Of a stretch of 64,000 nucleotides of DNA, positions 21,874-34,972 are shown one piece after another. Position numbers and translations under genes: made by a program. This DNA is from Macrobrachium rosenbergii. Lineage: Eukaryota > Arthropoda > Malacostraca > Decapoda > Palaemonidae. The notes below the pieces were generated by a model. It did no database searches, had not been told where the DNA came from, and saw only the letters and a list, made by a program, of their open reading frames with translations. The DNA is taken from positions 25,048,391-25,112,390 of the forward strand of contig NC_089762.1 in NCBI RefSeq assembly GCF_040412425.1, written 5' to 3'. Within the stretch, counting starts at the first letter, position 1. Every line of letters starts with the position of its first letter.

Positions 21874-22578
21874 AGCGCTCATTCGACCGTTAATGGAACC
21901 GCTGTTGACGAAACGACCGTTAATGGAACAGCTTCGGATGAAAACACCCACTGTTTAACGTGGAATCTGTGAAAATAGACTTTGATGTGTACTGTCTGTA
22001 GTATTTGATCAACAGACCTTATTACAACAATAACAGCTTTTGTTTCTCTTATTTGTCTATTTTCTTTGCGTTAATTCATTGCCTTCTTAAGATATTACCC
22101 CTTTTTTTTTATTACTTTCTTACATCTTAGCATTGTCCTTCATTACTCTTTGTCAGTGTCAGTATATTCTTTTTTTACATAAGACAATTATCAATGATTA
22201 CTTCGTTTGTGCAATTCACGGTTTTACAGGTTCAGCAACTTTTCGTTTCGTACAGAAAGATGTGCTTTTACCCTGATTTAAATGTTGGAACCAAGGCCCA
22301 AAACTCTTTAGAGTCTGTAGACTTTGAATGGAACCAGATCCTACCAGTTCTATCACTGATCGTTTAGACTTCTTCTGCCGCTCTGTTTGCCACTTGAAAA
22401 AATCTCTTCATATTACGTGTGCTTTCCAGGTTGACATCATGTTTCTGTTTTTAACGTGTAACCTATAAGTTACCCAGTTTAAGTTCTTTTCACCCGAGTC
22501 ATTTTTTGTACTGATTTTAATTTTTGTAATTTCTTTTTTATCAAGATGATGAAGCAATGCTTTGAAACATCGTTGTAG

Positions 22579-22584
22579 AATAAA
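22579..22584 (+). terminator. Candidate poly(A) signal of IR gene 1
   Basis: AATAAA about 700 bp after the stop codon, before the next microsatellite block. It is the best-placed signal I see; usage is inferred. Confidence 0.4.
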
Positions 22585-22666
22585 ATATGAAATCATGTAT
22601 CACCTTTTTGTCATCCTTTTCATGTTAAGTATTCGGCTTGGTAAATGGCTACTTTCCCGAATACAT

Positions 22667-22706
22667 ACATACATACATACATACACACACACACATATAT
22701 ATATAT

Positions 22707-22739
<33 letters not shown>

Positions 22740-22776
22740 CTAAATACAATATATTATATATTTTGTAAGTACACAC

Positions 22777-22823
<47 letters not shown>

Positions 22824-22889
22824 CAATGTATATATATATATATATACATTATAAATATATATATAAACACACACACACATATATATATA

Positions 22890-22970
<81 letters not shown>

Positions 22971-22983
22971 TATACACACACAC
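22667..22983. repeat. Compound (CATA)n/(AC)n/(TA)n microsatellite
   Basis: Several CATA, AC and TA blocks in succession just downstream of IR gene 1. Confidence 0.93.
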
Positions 22984-23284
22984 AGGAGGATTTAAAAAAA
23001 AGTAACTTCCCAGATGATAGAAATCGTTTTACCGAATGAATATATGGCTAATTTCATTCACTTTACATAAATGATTTCAACATTCCACGAACACATTGTT
23101 TCTATTATCAACGAGGCCTTTCATTCAAGGCTGAAGTGACTCTCATAAGCACTTCTGGCATGCAGTACCAGGGAGACAGTGCCAATCTCGACGACCATTA
23201 CAAGAATATAAGCCAAGGAGGAGATATCTTAAAAAAAAGATCCATATTCGGGAAAATATGAGAACAGAAGGAACTTTGTGTGAC

Positions 23285-23415
<131 letters not shown>

Positions 23416-23715
23416 TTCAAATGAATTATGCTAAAAATATTGGTTCTTTGAAAAACTCGCATATTTGCTTATTTACGGAGAAAAAATGCGGTATCGGGAA
23501 ACGCGAATTTCAGTTTTCCATTTGGCTCCAAAACTTAACGATACCACTGACAATCAATATCTGCAAGCTGAGAAAAAAAATCAGAGAGTAAGACTAAAGC
23601 CAACATCAAGAAGGTGTTGTTAACAAGTCAGGATGGTGATTCACAAAGGTAGTTTTTGTAAGAAAACTTCAGCATTTTGAGTCGTACCGTAATCACTGAA
23701 GCTAATTAATATCTA

Positions 23716-23728
23716 TTATTATTATTAA

Positions 23729-23770
<42 letters not shown>

Positions 23771-23786
23771 CATTATTATTATTATT
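23716..23786. repeat. (ATT)n microsatellite
   Basis: ATT tract immediately left of the fold-back element. Confidence 0.93.
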
Positions 23787-23821
23787 CAAAAAATCTCAAA
23801 ATAGCATGTCACTAAAATGGT

Positions 23822-24332
23822 GAAGAAATTCACAGTGGTGTAAATGTAAATATAATTTACATTCGAAATACACATAAAAACGAGAGCTTTCGATAACTTG
23901 CTCTCGAAAGCTCTCGTTTTAGTTTCTGTAAAAGAAAACTATTGAGGTGGCTATTTGTCTGTCCGTCCGCACTTTTTCTGTCCGCCCTCAGATCTTCAAA
24001 ACTACTGAGGCTAGAGGGCTGCAAATTGGTATGTTGATCATCCACCCTCCAATCATCAAATATACCAAATAGCAGTCGTCTAGCCTCAGTAGTTTTTATT
24101 TTATTTAAAGTTAAAGTAAGCCATAATCTTGCGTCTGGCACCGCTATAGATGTCAACAACACAGGCCACCACCGGGCCGTGGCTTAAAGTTTCATGGGCC
24201 GTGGCTGAAAGTGTCATACATTATTATACGCTGTACAGAAAACTCGACTGCACCGAAGAAACTTCAGCGCATTTTTTACTCGTTTATGTGTGTTTGTAAT
24301 ATATATTTACATTTACACCGCTGTGGATTTCT

Positions 24333-24334
<2 letters not shown>
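23822..24334. mobile_element. Fold-back (TIR) element with nested hairpins
   Basis: The left end GAAGAAATTCACAGTGGTGT (23822) is the inverse of the right end, which read in reverse complement starts GAAGAAATCCACAGCGGTGT (from 24334). Inside are further palindromes: CTTTCGATAACTTGCTCTCGAAAG-like arms at 23880-23921, and a longer pair around CTACTGAGGCTAGAGGGCTGC (near 24002) versus its inverse near 24075-24095. There is no coding capacity. Related copies are at 26421-26800 and 35532-35871. Confidence 0.75.
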
Positions 24335-24399
<65 letters not shown>

Positions 24400-24400
24400 C
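24335..24400. repeat. (ATT)n microsatellite
   Basis: Directly abuts the right end of the fold-back element. Confidence 0.93.
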
Positions 24401-24543
24401 GCCAAATGATATCTGCTCCTAAAACCTTCATCAAAAAAACACTGTCGTCAACAATGGGGGTACAAAGGCAGATATCTGATAAGCAAAAAGTAAAAGCAAA
24501 GTAGCATACTCTAGATGCATACTCACGTGACATATGATGGCAT

Positions 24544-24555
<12 letters not shown>

Positions 24556-24594
<39 letters not shown>
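24556..24594. repeat. (GA)n microsatellite
   Basis: About 39 bp of GA. Confidence 0.93.
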
Positions 24595-24597
<3 letters not shown>

Positions 24598-24866
24598 TTT
24601 GAAAATTTCGAGAATATTTTTCACATTGTACTGGTAGTTCTGAGGAACATTTTCAGTAATAATCTTTCTATATTTATTATTCTATGGATCTTTCCGGTAC
24701 GCCAAAGTGTTCTGTCGTACATCTAAAGGCTAATAAAACTAATGCATAAGTCGGAATAGAATGACAAGTCAATAGATACTCACAAAAAGACAAAAATTCT
24801 TACAGCAGTCTGAACCAGACATCAACTGATTGCCGTCAGACGACTGACTGTGTCAAGATTTTAATC

Positions 24867-25072
<206 letters not shown>

Positions 25073-25163
25073 CCCCACGAAAATTAAAGGCAACACATCT
25101 GTACGTATTACATACATGATACAGAAAAATTATAGTTAACTTTTAATGATGCATCGGGAGAAG

Positions 25164-25171
25164 CCAATCAG
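25164..25171 (+). promoter_or_regulatory. CCAATCAG motif upstream of IR gene 2
   Basis: Identical to the motif upstream of IR gene 1 and at a similar distance from the ATG (165 bp versus 144 bp). Confidence 0.35.
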
Positions 25172-25294
25172 ATATGTTAGTAATTAATGATCATTTTTCC
25201 TCGATAAAGCGCGGGGGTTTCTAAAGAATATGTCAGTCGTGGTGAATTCTCTACTGAAGGCGGCACGAGGTCCGAAGCTGTTAACATCCAGAAC

Positions 25295-25302
25295 TATATA
25301 AG
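25295..25302 (+). promoter_or_regulatory. TATA-box candidate of IR gene 2
   Basis: TATATAAG lies 34 bp before the ATG at 25329. With a normal TATA-to-start spacing the 5' UTR would be only a few bases. So either the leader is very short, or transcription starts elsewhere and this match is incidental. Confidence 0.4.
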
Positions 25303-25328
25303 AGTGAAGCTCGAGTCGACTTCATATC

Positions 25329-25382
25329 ATGGATCACACACTGTCGAATAAGACAGAGTGCATTAAGCTCGGCATCAACAAT
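25329..25382 (+). CDS. IR gene 2 exon 1, GC donor
   Basis: Encodes MDHTLSNKTECIKLGINN, 18 codons as in gene 1. The donor is AAT|GCAAGT, a GC donor with otherwise ideal consensus. Homology fixes the junction (ECIKLGINN then WMPH; gene 1 ECLKLGIMV then WWPH). Confidence 0.75.
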
Positions 25383-26420
25383 GCAAGTCTTTTCTCTGAG
25401 TTTTAATTGCTTGATTAACTGAGGAAAAATGGCTTTATGTACCCACGAGCATGTTTTTGCTTGTACCTGTCTTTACCAGTATATATTTTTTTTATCACAT
25501 CCCAATGAGGTCAGAACTTTTTTTAGACTTAACGGAAAAAGAAAATTTCCTGGCGCCTTTTTGCTGTATACATACATCTGAGAGTTCATTTTTTCCTTGT
25601 ATGTTTCAACAAAAATGTTTTAAATTTTCAATGATTTCTCCAGATGTTCATTTAATTGTCCAGACGGTGTACAACTGTGAAAACATCGATAGCCTTTTCA
25701 TAGCTAAGTAAATGAGAATGTAACGCCGATTTCCTACGTAAATGTCAAGAACATCTGTAACCATAAAAATAAGTGGCATTCACAATAATATATTAGAATA
25801 CTCCTGTGAACATCGTTGCGCTTTGGCTGAAAGTGACGCGACATTACTACGCCCGCTATGACATGCAAAATAAAAAAAAAATAATAAATAATAAGACAAT
25901 TTATAGGGGCAAGACTGAAACGAGTTAGATTCTTTGCTTCGTAGCATTCTCGCATACCTGAGAAATTTCTTATAATCTATCTATAAAAAAATCCCTGTTA
26001 TGAGATCAGTGGACACAGCTGACAATGGATTATCATTTTAGTAATAAAAAGTCTATTACTAATTCCTTCCAGATCGCTCCCATGTGCAATCTTCCAGAAA
26101 ACAAGACAGAACCAAATTCAATTTTTTTCCAATTTCAGCTCTTAATGCATAATCTTTTTTTACCCTGTCTTCCAGGTAAAGGACAGCAACTTAAGATGAA
26201 TTCGAAGCAACAGTTATAACTCATTATTTTGCGCTTTTTTCTAAGGGTTTTTTTGTCGTCTAGACTTCAAAGTCATATAAACCGCCGCTATCGTGAACGC
26301 TTAAGCGAGAGAATGACTTGATGACTTTCGAGAAACTTCGAACCCTATCACCTTACAGGCGGTGGATTCACAGCATACTGATTAGTCAGCTCTTTACAGG
26401 CACATTCAGTTCACTGTTTT

Positions 26421-26800
26421 GTTTTCTGTAAAAGAAAACTATTGTGCCGGCTTTGACTGTCCGTCCGCACTTTTTTCTGTCCGCACTATTTCTGTCCACC
26501 CTCAGATCTTAAAAAACTACTGAGGCTAGGGGACTGCAAATTGCTGTTGATCCTCCATCCTTCAATCATCAGTCATAACAAATTGCAGCCCTTTAGCCTC
26601 AGTAGTTTTTATTTTATTTAAGGTTAAATTTAGCCATAATCGTGCTTCTGGCAAGGACACAGGATAGGCCGCGGCTCATACAGCATTATACCGAGACCAC
26701 CGAAAGATAGATCTATTTTCGGTGGCCTTGATTATACGCTGTAGCGACTGTACAGAAAATCGATTGCGCCGGAGAAACTTCGGCGCACCTCTATCCAGTT
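26421..26800 (+). mobile_element. Fold-back family copy in IR gene 2 intron 1
   Basis: Shares TTCTGTAAAAGAAAACTATT, the CTGAGGCTAG hairpin arms and the GATAGATCTATTTTCGGTGG palindrome with the copies at 23822-24334 and 35532-35871. The outer terminal repeats are not visible. Confidence 0.7.
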
Positions 26801-27071
26801 AAAGGTGGTTATTAAACTTTTTTTAAGGTTTCCTCCTACTGACCAATCGGGACTGACCTATCTATAAGATAAAGAAACTTTGCATAGCTCTATTGAGCAA
26901 CTTTATTTTCTTTACTAAAAAGGACTTGAAAGGGCTTGATTCCAATTAACAGTTTCTCCTAATTATCTCTCAGTTACAGTACCTGGCCTGTCCTGCAGGT
27001 GTATAATCACAATTCAGTAAAAACACACGCATTCTGCCTATTAGCTATACTTTTTTTTCTTTTTTTTTCAG

Positions 27072-27172
27072 TGGATGCCTCATATCTACATCCCGAAAAC
27101 CACTCCTCCTTACATCGTCGTAGGGTCGATGGTAGACATAATGCAAATAATCTTTGCTAAACTCGGACACTG
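27072..27172 (+). CDS. IR gene 2 exon 2 (S1)
   Basis: Encodes WMPHIYIPKT then VGSMVDIMQIIFAKLGH after a long pyrimidine tract. Donor TG|GTGAGT, same phase as gene 1, two codons shorter. Confidence 0.85.
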
Positions 27173-27832
27173 GTGAGTCTAATAACCGGGGAATCAAAGA
27201 TTCGAAAGCGAATGATTTGGATTATCACAGAAAATAACAGAACTAACTTCCATTTATAAGGCAAGATATTTTCTAGGTAATGAACTGCGTAAAAAGATTC
27301 AGAAACAAAATCAACATTGCTCTTAAATGCTTACTGATATGATAATGGGTAAAATAACGCAATAGCATCTAGAAAATAACATAGCTACTTGAAACATGCA
27401 CACTTACTGAATAGGACAGAGGAATTTTTCGACAGCTATCATTCAGTTTTTAAGGAAATAATGTTAGTTAGTGTTTAACAACTAGCGAAATAAAGTGAAA
27501 ACAAGCCATATCATTTGCCAAGATCTTTTCTTAAACTCACGTTTCAGTGGTTAATATCTACAGTAGGTTTGCTCCACTCACCTGCACACATTCCGAGTCT
27601 TCCATAATGAATACTGTAATTATCATTTTGTTAGTGTTTAAATTAAGCACCCGAATCACTGAAGGTCTTTACACAAATCAAATCTACATCTGTAGAACTA
27701 ATAAGGATAATGAGGTATCGAAGAAGTTACTCACACTACTGTGGGTAGCGTAGGTATATATTAACACCATTTTGTTTCTGGTGATAGAAATTCATTTCTC
27801 GCTATAATGTGGTTCGGATTCCACATTTCCAG

Positions 27833-27948
27833 CACCAAATGGGTCTTGGGAGAGCTGTTAATCAGCTCAGTGGTCTGACAGACAACTCTTTGGGAACGAG
27901 TTGCCTAACAAGACTTGGTCGGGTTTGATTGGGCAGCTCACCAGGCAT
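27833..27948 (+). pseudogene. IR gene 2 exon 3 with frameshift and stop
   Basis: Starts CTKWVLGE and ends NELPNKTWSGLIGQLTRH like gene 1, but in a different frame. The exon is 116 nt against 91 nt in gene 1. The extra 25 nt lie after TTGGGA (about 27851-27890) and include a TGA in the entry frame. No alternative acceptor inside the exon restores the frame; the one at 27880 makes TGA across the junction. Confidence 0.75.
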
Positions 27949-28615
27949 GTGAGTACACGTAATTTGGCGATCCTCTATACCATAAATAATTTAAATTATT
28001 CTGAACCAGTAACCGACTGAAAATTGGGCGTATCATTTGCAATGTGTTATTCACATCCAATAGCCATAATAATATGCCTTCACCCTTGCCAGCTTCTATG
28101 AAGTCATAAATAATCTTATCCACCAGATAAGGGTATTCGTACGGATCCACAGGAAACTTTAAGCCTGAATTCACAAATCATTACGTTTTACTGATAAATC
28201 CCCGGTCCACAGATGTACATTTCATATATTATAAAGATTTTAAGAATTCAGAAGCATAAAAATCCTTTGTTCGGAACTGGATCTAATTAAAAAGAAACTA
28301 ATCAGTTCTTCCTATGCCCGTAGTCATTCCTAAATACAAGGCACGAAATCCTCCGGTAACTTGTTATTCAACTTTGTAAAAAGAAAAACAGAGAGGCGAC
28401 GGTGGACGCATGATCTCATTCTAACCTGGCAGGAAAACTTAATAAAGATGCAAATTTAGGACCATTATTCATAGACCTACATTGAATATGTTTCTTTGTA
28501 ATCAAAGATAAGAAAGGCATTGCGTTTACTAAAGATAATAAATTGTAGTATCGGACTCTGTCCAGCTTCCCAGAAAGTACCTGTATGACAACTACAACTC
28601 CCATAGTCGTACCAC

Positions 28616-28812
<197 letters not shown>

Positions 28813-28837
28813 AATATATATGTGTGTGTGTATGTGT

Positions 28838-29148
28838 AAAAGGAATATAGAGTTTAGGCCAAAGGCCAAGCACTGGGACCTATGAGTTCATTCAGCGCTG
28901 TAAAGGAAACTGAGAGTAGGTATATCTGAAAGGTGTAACAGGAGGAAAACCTCACAGTCGCACTGTGAATCAATTATTAGGCGAGGGTAGACAGCAAGAT
29001 GGAAGAAAGATAATATGAACGAAAGGCACAGTAACACGAATGAAAGCGGTTGCAGTTAGGGGCCGACGGGACGCTGGAAAGAACCTTTAGTAATGCCTAT
29101 AGCGCACCCCGTAAGGTGCACTGACGGCACTAACCTCCTGCAGGGACC
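28838..29148 (-). mobile_element. SINE copy within a (GT)n tract
   Basis: Near-full-length copy of the 20204-20548 family, tail to the left. (GT)n lies on both sides (TGTGTGTGTGTATGTGT before, TGTGTGTGTG after), consistent with insertion into a GT microsatellite. Confidence 0.7.
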
Positions 29149-29451
29149 AGTGTGTTTTGTGTGTGTGTGTGTGAAAATAGAACGGCAATATAATACGCTC
29201 CGAATTTCACGAATTTCTTAATTTTTTTATTTGATTTCCAATGAAGTCCTTAAAAATTCAAAAGATGAAATCAAATGAAGAAATTCTCCCTGGGAACTTG
29301 GAACCTCCGTCTGTGAAAAAAAAAAATCGCTACTGCCTAACTACATCACGACATTCTAAGCTTCGCGGGTTATAGAGGAATTTCCCTTTTTATTCCCTAT
29401 TACACATCATAAGACGCCGCAAACAAATTCTCTAATCAATGTCCTTCTTAG

Positions 29452-29610
29452 GAGGTAGACATGACTGCAACCCTGCTGAGTATGAGCTCTTCCCGAGCGA
29501 AGGCGATCGACTTCAGCGTTCCTTTGTACATGGACGTCCAAGCATTCGCGCACAAGCGCCCTGTGTACGAGTCCGACCTGGCCGGTTTCATTAAGGCTTA
29601 CAAGAACCAG
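29452..29610 (+). CDS. IR gene 2 exon 4 (S1)
   Basis: Encodes EVDMTATLLSMSSSRAKAID then FSVPLYMDVQAF; 53 codons, acceptor TTCTTAG, donor CAG|GTGAGT. Confidence 0.9.
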
Positions 29611-29972
29611 GTGAGTCGTAAACTGCCAGTTAGTGAAATATATTTATAATCATCCTCGTCCAGGTTATTGATAAGTACCTCACAAATGCTTGAGCCTACA
29701 GGAGTGATTCAGAAGGTAAAGTACTGAAAGATTAATTGCTGTTACCACTAAATTCGCAAAAGAAAAGCAATCTTGAAAAAGCTGATACAAGTAACGATTA
29801 CAATGTATTCCGTAAGAATTACGTACTCTTAAGTAAATGACTGCGTTCGATTGTACCCCTATATGTATTTAGCTTCTGAGTCTTGGCTAAAGATCAATCC
29901 AATAACCAGCATAACTCTGTTTAATAAACTAGAAAATATACGTAATTTAAATATGGAAAATTTCTTTCCGCT

Positions 29973-29975
<3 letters not shown>

Positions 29976-30038
<63 letters not shown>
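29976..30038. repeat. (GA)n microsatellite
   Basis: About 60 bp of GA, ending 37 bp before exon 5 of IR gene 2. Confidence 0.95.
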
Positions 30039-30040
<2 letters not shown>

Positions 30041-30075
30041 ATATTACTAAAACATTTTTACGTTGATCCTACTAG

Positions 30076-30164
30076 GTCTGGCTTCTGCTCTTTGTGACTA
30101 TGATTATAACGTTCTTCGTAATCTTGGCCATCAATCACATCTCATTTGGCTCATCTCTTAAGAG
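30076..30164 (+). CDS. IR gene 2 exon 5 (M1)
   Basis: First membrane helix VWLLLFVTMIITFFVILAIN; one codon shorter than gene 1. Donor AAGAG|GTAATA. Confidence 0.88.
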
Positions 30165-30432
30165 GTAATATTCAGCTCCCGCATTGTATTTCCTTGCGTA
30201 ATTCTCAATGAACATACATCTATAAAAGTTGAAATTAATGAAAGCAAACGACTGGGTCTGCATCAAGTAATAAATAAATAATCAATGACATGCGTCTCTT
30301 GGACATATTTAAATGGCCGCGTCTTAGTCTTCTTTCTAATAGGTATCGGAAACCTGTATGACAGTAAATTAGTACAGCAAATTAGTTCATTTTACGAGAA
30401 TCTTGCTACACTTGATCTCGGTTTCTTTCAAG

Positions 30433-30500
30433 ATCTGAAAACCAGAAGGACAAAGCATGGTTTGCATCTGAGCTGATAATAATGCCTCTACTTGGACAGG
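30433..30500 (+). CDS. IR gene 2 exon 6 (pore loop)
   Basis: Encodes RSENQKDKAWFASELIIMPL and LGQ; 68 nt as in gene 1 with the same phases. The most diverged exon of the pair. Confidence 0.8.
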
Positions 30501-30596
30501 GTAAGTTAGCCCTCATTATTCATGTATTTTTTTCCAGTTGAATTTTGGTTTATAGTTATACAGTATAGATATACCACACGCACAATATATATACAG

Positions 30597-30671
<75 letters not shown>
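30597..30671. repeat. (TA)n microsatellite
   Basis: TA tract in IR gene 2 intron 6. Confidence 0.94.
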
Positions 30672-30676
<5 letters not shown>

Positions 30677-30748
30677 TATATGTATGCATATAATTTTTAT
30701 CACATCAAAGTGTATGCATTTTTCAAAGTGATTTTTTACACAATCATT

Positions 30749-30870
30749 AGGCCAGTTGGTAGAGCCCTCGGCACTGAATTCAGAGATAGCTACAGTCGGT
30801 GGGTCGAGCCCGTCAGGTGACTATCACTTATCAATTACAATCCCCCTTCGGTATTACTACAGAGGTAGAG
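30749..30870 (+). mobile_element. tRNA-derived SINE head
   Basis: GGCCAGTTGGTAGAGC (about 30749) resembles a pol III A box and GGTGGGTCGAGCCC (30799-30812) a B box at tRNA-like spacing. The sequence does not close into a tRNA cloverleaf, so a tRNA-derived SINE head is more likely than a tRNA gene. The right limit is uncertain. Confidence 0.5.
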
Positions 30871-30909
30871 CGAATTAGATATTAATGAAATTTGTAGCTT
30901 AATGATTAT

Positions 30910-30926
30910 ATAAATATATATATATA

Positions 30927-30973
<47 letters not shown>

Positions 30974-30990
30974 TATATATATACACTCGT
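30910..30990. repeat. (TA)n microsatellite
   Basis: Interrupted TA tract downstream of the tRNA-like head. Confidence 0.92.
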
Positions 30991-31189
30991 ATATATATGG
31001 CGGTATGGTGCTGACCAATGAATGGGAAGTGTATGCACTATCCATCTTCGTGATCCTTAAGTAAGTTCAGTGGTCGTAAAGATACTTTAAAGCTGGTAAA
31101 CTAAATATCCACTTTTATTGTAAGTTAACCGAGAGCTAGTCATCTTTAATGCTGAGGGTCTCAAGAATGTATATGCACCCTGGGTTCCT

Positions 31190-31866
31190 TTCATATTCCA
31201 ATATTCCGGTTACTGCTGCCAGTATCCCCTGAAGAGAAGGAAGTAGTGCTTTTGACAGCAGTATCAATTAATGGCAAACTCTTAGAGTTTGCAGGATAAC
31301 CATTTTTAATGGAATAAAGAATTTTGACTTTGACTTTGACTTTGACTTCAGTCATCACCATACAGGAAGTATAATGAGATCGCACTCCTACCTTCGGCAG
31401 GTATGTCTGTACATCTGACTGGTTCTCTGGCTGGATGGATAGGGGGCCAACATCATTTTGGAGGGATAGATGAAGGGTTTTCTTTATGCCTGCAGGACAG
31501 AAGTTGTTGGCTATAAATTCCTTTATTATTCTCTCATCCTTTTTTGTAGGCTGCACTAATCTGCACTTGGTCATTTATAGCGTTGTAGTTGACATATCAT
31601 CCTAGTTACACTCCCGATGATGATTTTGGAGAACCATTATTTACTAGCTCCTGGGTAGCTCTTTCAAGCTCCTTCAATTGAAGGCTACCTCCAAGTCGTG
31701 GAGGTCACTGATGCCATTTGGGCAGTGTCCAGAGTTGGTATCACTGACATACCATGCTGAATGTGAAGTTATAACGTTTTTGTAAAATCAGGAGGACGTC
31801 TAGGAAAAGAATTCGGTCGATGTAGATTGCTCCTCACTATGACGAAATTTAAGACACAAAGGCATC
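31190..31866 (-). other. Unrecognised decayed ORF-like segment in IR gene 2 intron 6
   Basis: An open frame on the minus strand (31574-31191, 127 residues) contains MTKCRLVQPTKKDERIIKEF and a VKVKVKVK stretch from a (TTTGAC)4 repeat at about 31321. The similar-looking sequence seems to continue to about 32300 across a SINE insertion. I do not recognise the family; a retroelement remnant is the simplest guess. Confidence 0.3.
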
Positions 31867-32151
31867 CTTTACCGTAGGGGGGTAGTGGCTTCAGTGCGCC
31901 TCACGCGGTGCACTGTAGGCATTACTTAAGGTTCTTTGCACCAACCCCTTTCATTCATTTTACTGTACCTCAGTCCATATCCTCGTTCTTACATCTTACT
32001 GTCCACCCTCTCCTAACAATTGTTTCATAGTGCAACTGCGAGGTTTTCCCCCTGTTACCCCTTCAAAAACTCCTTTCCTCTCAAATTTCTTTTCAGCGCT
32101 GAATGACCTCACAGGTCCCAGCGCTTGGCATCAGGCCTAAATCTCATACTC
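31867..32151 (+). mobile_element. SINE copy with 10-bp target duplication
   Basis: Opposite orientation to the other copies: head at the left (CAGTGCGCCTCACGCGGTGC, then TTAAGGTTC) and tail at the right. It is flanked by exact CAAAGGCATC at 31857-31866 and 32152-32161. Confidence 0.78.
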
Positions 32152-32818
32152 CAAAGGCATCATTGGGATACTGGGGGGGGGTGTCTTCTTCATCGGTTAC
32201 TCTCATAAAGGTGTTGATGTGGAGAGAACAGTGGATGACAGCACTGTAAAAAATGTACAGTTCAGAAGCTTTTGGAAGAAGGATGAGAGGTAGACCTAGA
32301 AAGCATTGGAATTTTATGCACATAATTCACTCGCAAATATATGATACATAAAAATATGGCAGATATGCATGCGTATCTAACTAAGTGCTAAGTCGAAGGG
32401 AATGGAATTTATCACTTGACTACACAGTATACAGCATTCAATCACGAAATAAGGTTTTTATGGCATAAGTTACAACTATTTTGCCCAATTACTGTACTAT
32501 ACTAAGTCAAAATTATCTGTACCACTTAACCTGGAAACTTACCAAAACTTTTGTAATCATTTTGAGAATGATCTCACTAAAAGTAAACATAAACGCTGAA
32601 ATACAAAAGTTAGATCTTATTCTAGGATCAAAGAACTATCATAATAAAGATACGAAATGAGCATAATTTTGTCCGAATAGAATACCTGTATAATTCACAT
32701 GCAGACTGCACAGTATAGGCACATCATTTTGCTAAGCGAACTACAATAAGGGCAACAGTTACCATCTCAAAAACAGAGAAGAAAAAAAAAAAAAAACTGA
32801 CACTTCTTCATTTCAAAG

Positions 32819-33033
32819 CTATCCCCTGGAATCCAACCAGCAACGGCAAAAGAGTCATCTCGTGCATTTGGTTTCTGGCGACTTTCATCATCGGATCCGT
32901 CTACCGAGGGAACCTGAAGGCGATGCTTATTCTCCCCAAGTTAGAACTTCCCTTCGACAACCTGCAACAGCTCCTCGCGAGCAAGATCAAAACTTTTGTG
33001 CCTCCAGGAAGTGCTCTCCGACAAACCATTGAA
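32819..33033 (+). CDS. IR gene 2 exon 7 (pore, M3, S2)
   Basis: Encodes [20 protein letters not shown] then [10 protein letters not shown] and [12 protein letters not shown]; 215 nt, identical length to gene 1. The donor GAA|GTAAGG is followed within 70 bp by an (AC)n/(TA)n tract. Confidence 0.92.
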
Positions 33034-33097
33034 GTAAGGTTCTAGTGAATGTTACTGTACCTGAATCCAGCATACCAAAGGCCAACGGCTTGTATGA

Positions 33098-33273
<176 letters not shown>

Positions 33274-33475
33274 TCCCAGTCTTATCTGACCGTATAGATG
33301 AAGAGGTGAAGAGACTTTGACACCTCTCTCAGAAATTTCACTATGACTCAGCTGATTAGAAACATTTTGTTGACAGATAACTCACAGTCGGTGTAGCTGT
33401 GGGCATTGCACTAGCTGTCTCTTCCAGCAATACTTGTTGAGAATCAAAATCCCCTTTACAGAAATATATAAACTC

Positions 33476-33577
<102 letters not shown>

Positions 33578-34972
33578 ATCAAAACCCGTTTTCCGTAACA
33601 GAAGGCGCCAAGATAAAAACTACATGACTATCATGGACACTTTAATAATTTTACCTTGAATCACTGATTGACTCCCTATGCGAAAGCTTCTACATCATTA
33701 ACCTCTTGTTATACCTACACAGAAGATTCATTAGATTCCCCTAAACAAACTGCGCAATTCACTCATTTTGTGCAAACCTACCCCAATTTCCTGGTTACTA
33801 ACACAAGTACATTGCAGTACTCTTCCTCCGCATCTATCCACACCTTTCTAGTTCTCCTTCTCGTCCTTCTTACAAAAACTTCCGAATTGTACATTTTTCA
33901 CAATACTGTCATTGTCATCCTCCATTCTCTCCACATGATCAAAATCTACTGTACCTCAAAACACTGTGGTCCACATTTTCACCTATACTGACTTTATTGC
34001 CACTCAAATTCAGTCATAATCTCATTCCATGTGAAATATGCAAAAGATTTCTCCCCAGCTTCAGTCATTTTATTTCAGTAACTTTAACTTCAATATTTCT
34101 CTTTCATAAACGAGAATGAGCTTAACAATCCCTTCATATATTCCAGCTCTGTCTTCCTTCGATAATGCTTGTCTATTACAAATCTTCTGATCACACCTTG
34201 CTACCCTTCTTGTTTAACCTGTTCTGCAACTTACCCCTTACTTAATCCAAACATCATCGATCAAATTTACTATCTAACACCTCTATGAATCAGTCACCGC
34301 TATTCTTAATACTGCTTAAATTCACTTTCATATTTCTCCACTTACGAATAGTTTCAAACCATCACTACCTTCAACCAATATCATCTCCAAGCACCAGGTA
34401 CCACACACTCCTTGCAGTGGCCCTTTTCTTATCCTCATCTCATGTCTTTCGCTTACTTCTATTATTGTTTGCACAGAAACAGTCTTCTTTGAGACCCATT
34501 ATCAAGCCTTAACCAGTCATTTCCTTTGTGTGATCTAACACACTTTGCTTCCATCATAAAAGCTATTAATTCCTCTGAACAAATTGCCTTCTGTATCATA
34601 ATCCTCAACACCTTCCACATTGAATTTCGACATCTGCCAGCTACCTTAAGAATCCGCTTTGAACTTGATCTCTATTTTTTTCTTTCTTTTACAGCAACAA
34701 GAATCCATTTAAGCTCCATCAAAAACATCTTTCTTTTGCTACCTCAGGAATCCTCTTCAGACTTTCTTTTGCCTCCACAGGAGTCCCATTCAAACTATAT
34801 GAATCCTTAACCCATTTTTTTTCGGTAACCGAGTCAACTTTAACTGCTATTTTTAGTTCCTTTCTTCCACTTACGTTGGAACGCATTTGGAACTCTGTCT
34901 CATTTCTTTTCTTTTGTTACAACAAGAATTCCCTTCAACTAGATCACCCACCCCTTTCCTTTGCTACCACAG

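Noticed and set aside
30749..30820. A tRNA gene
   Set aside because: A- and B-box-like strings are present, but the acceptor and anticodon arms do not pair, so a tRNA-derived SINE head is preferred.
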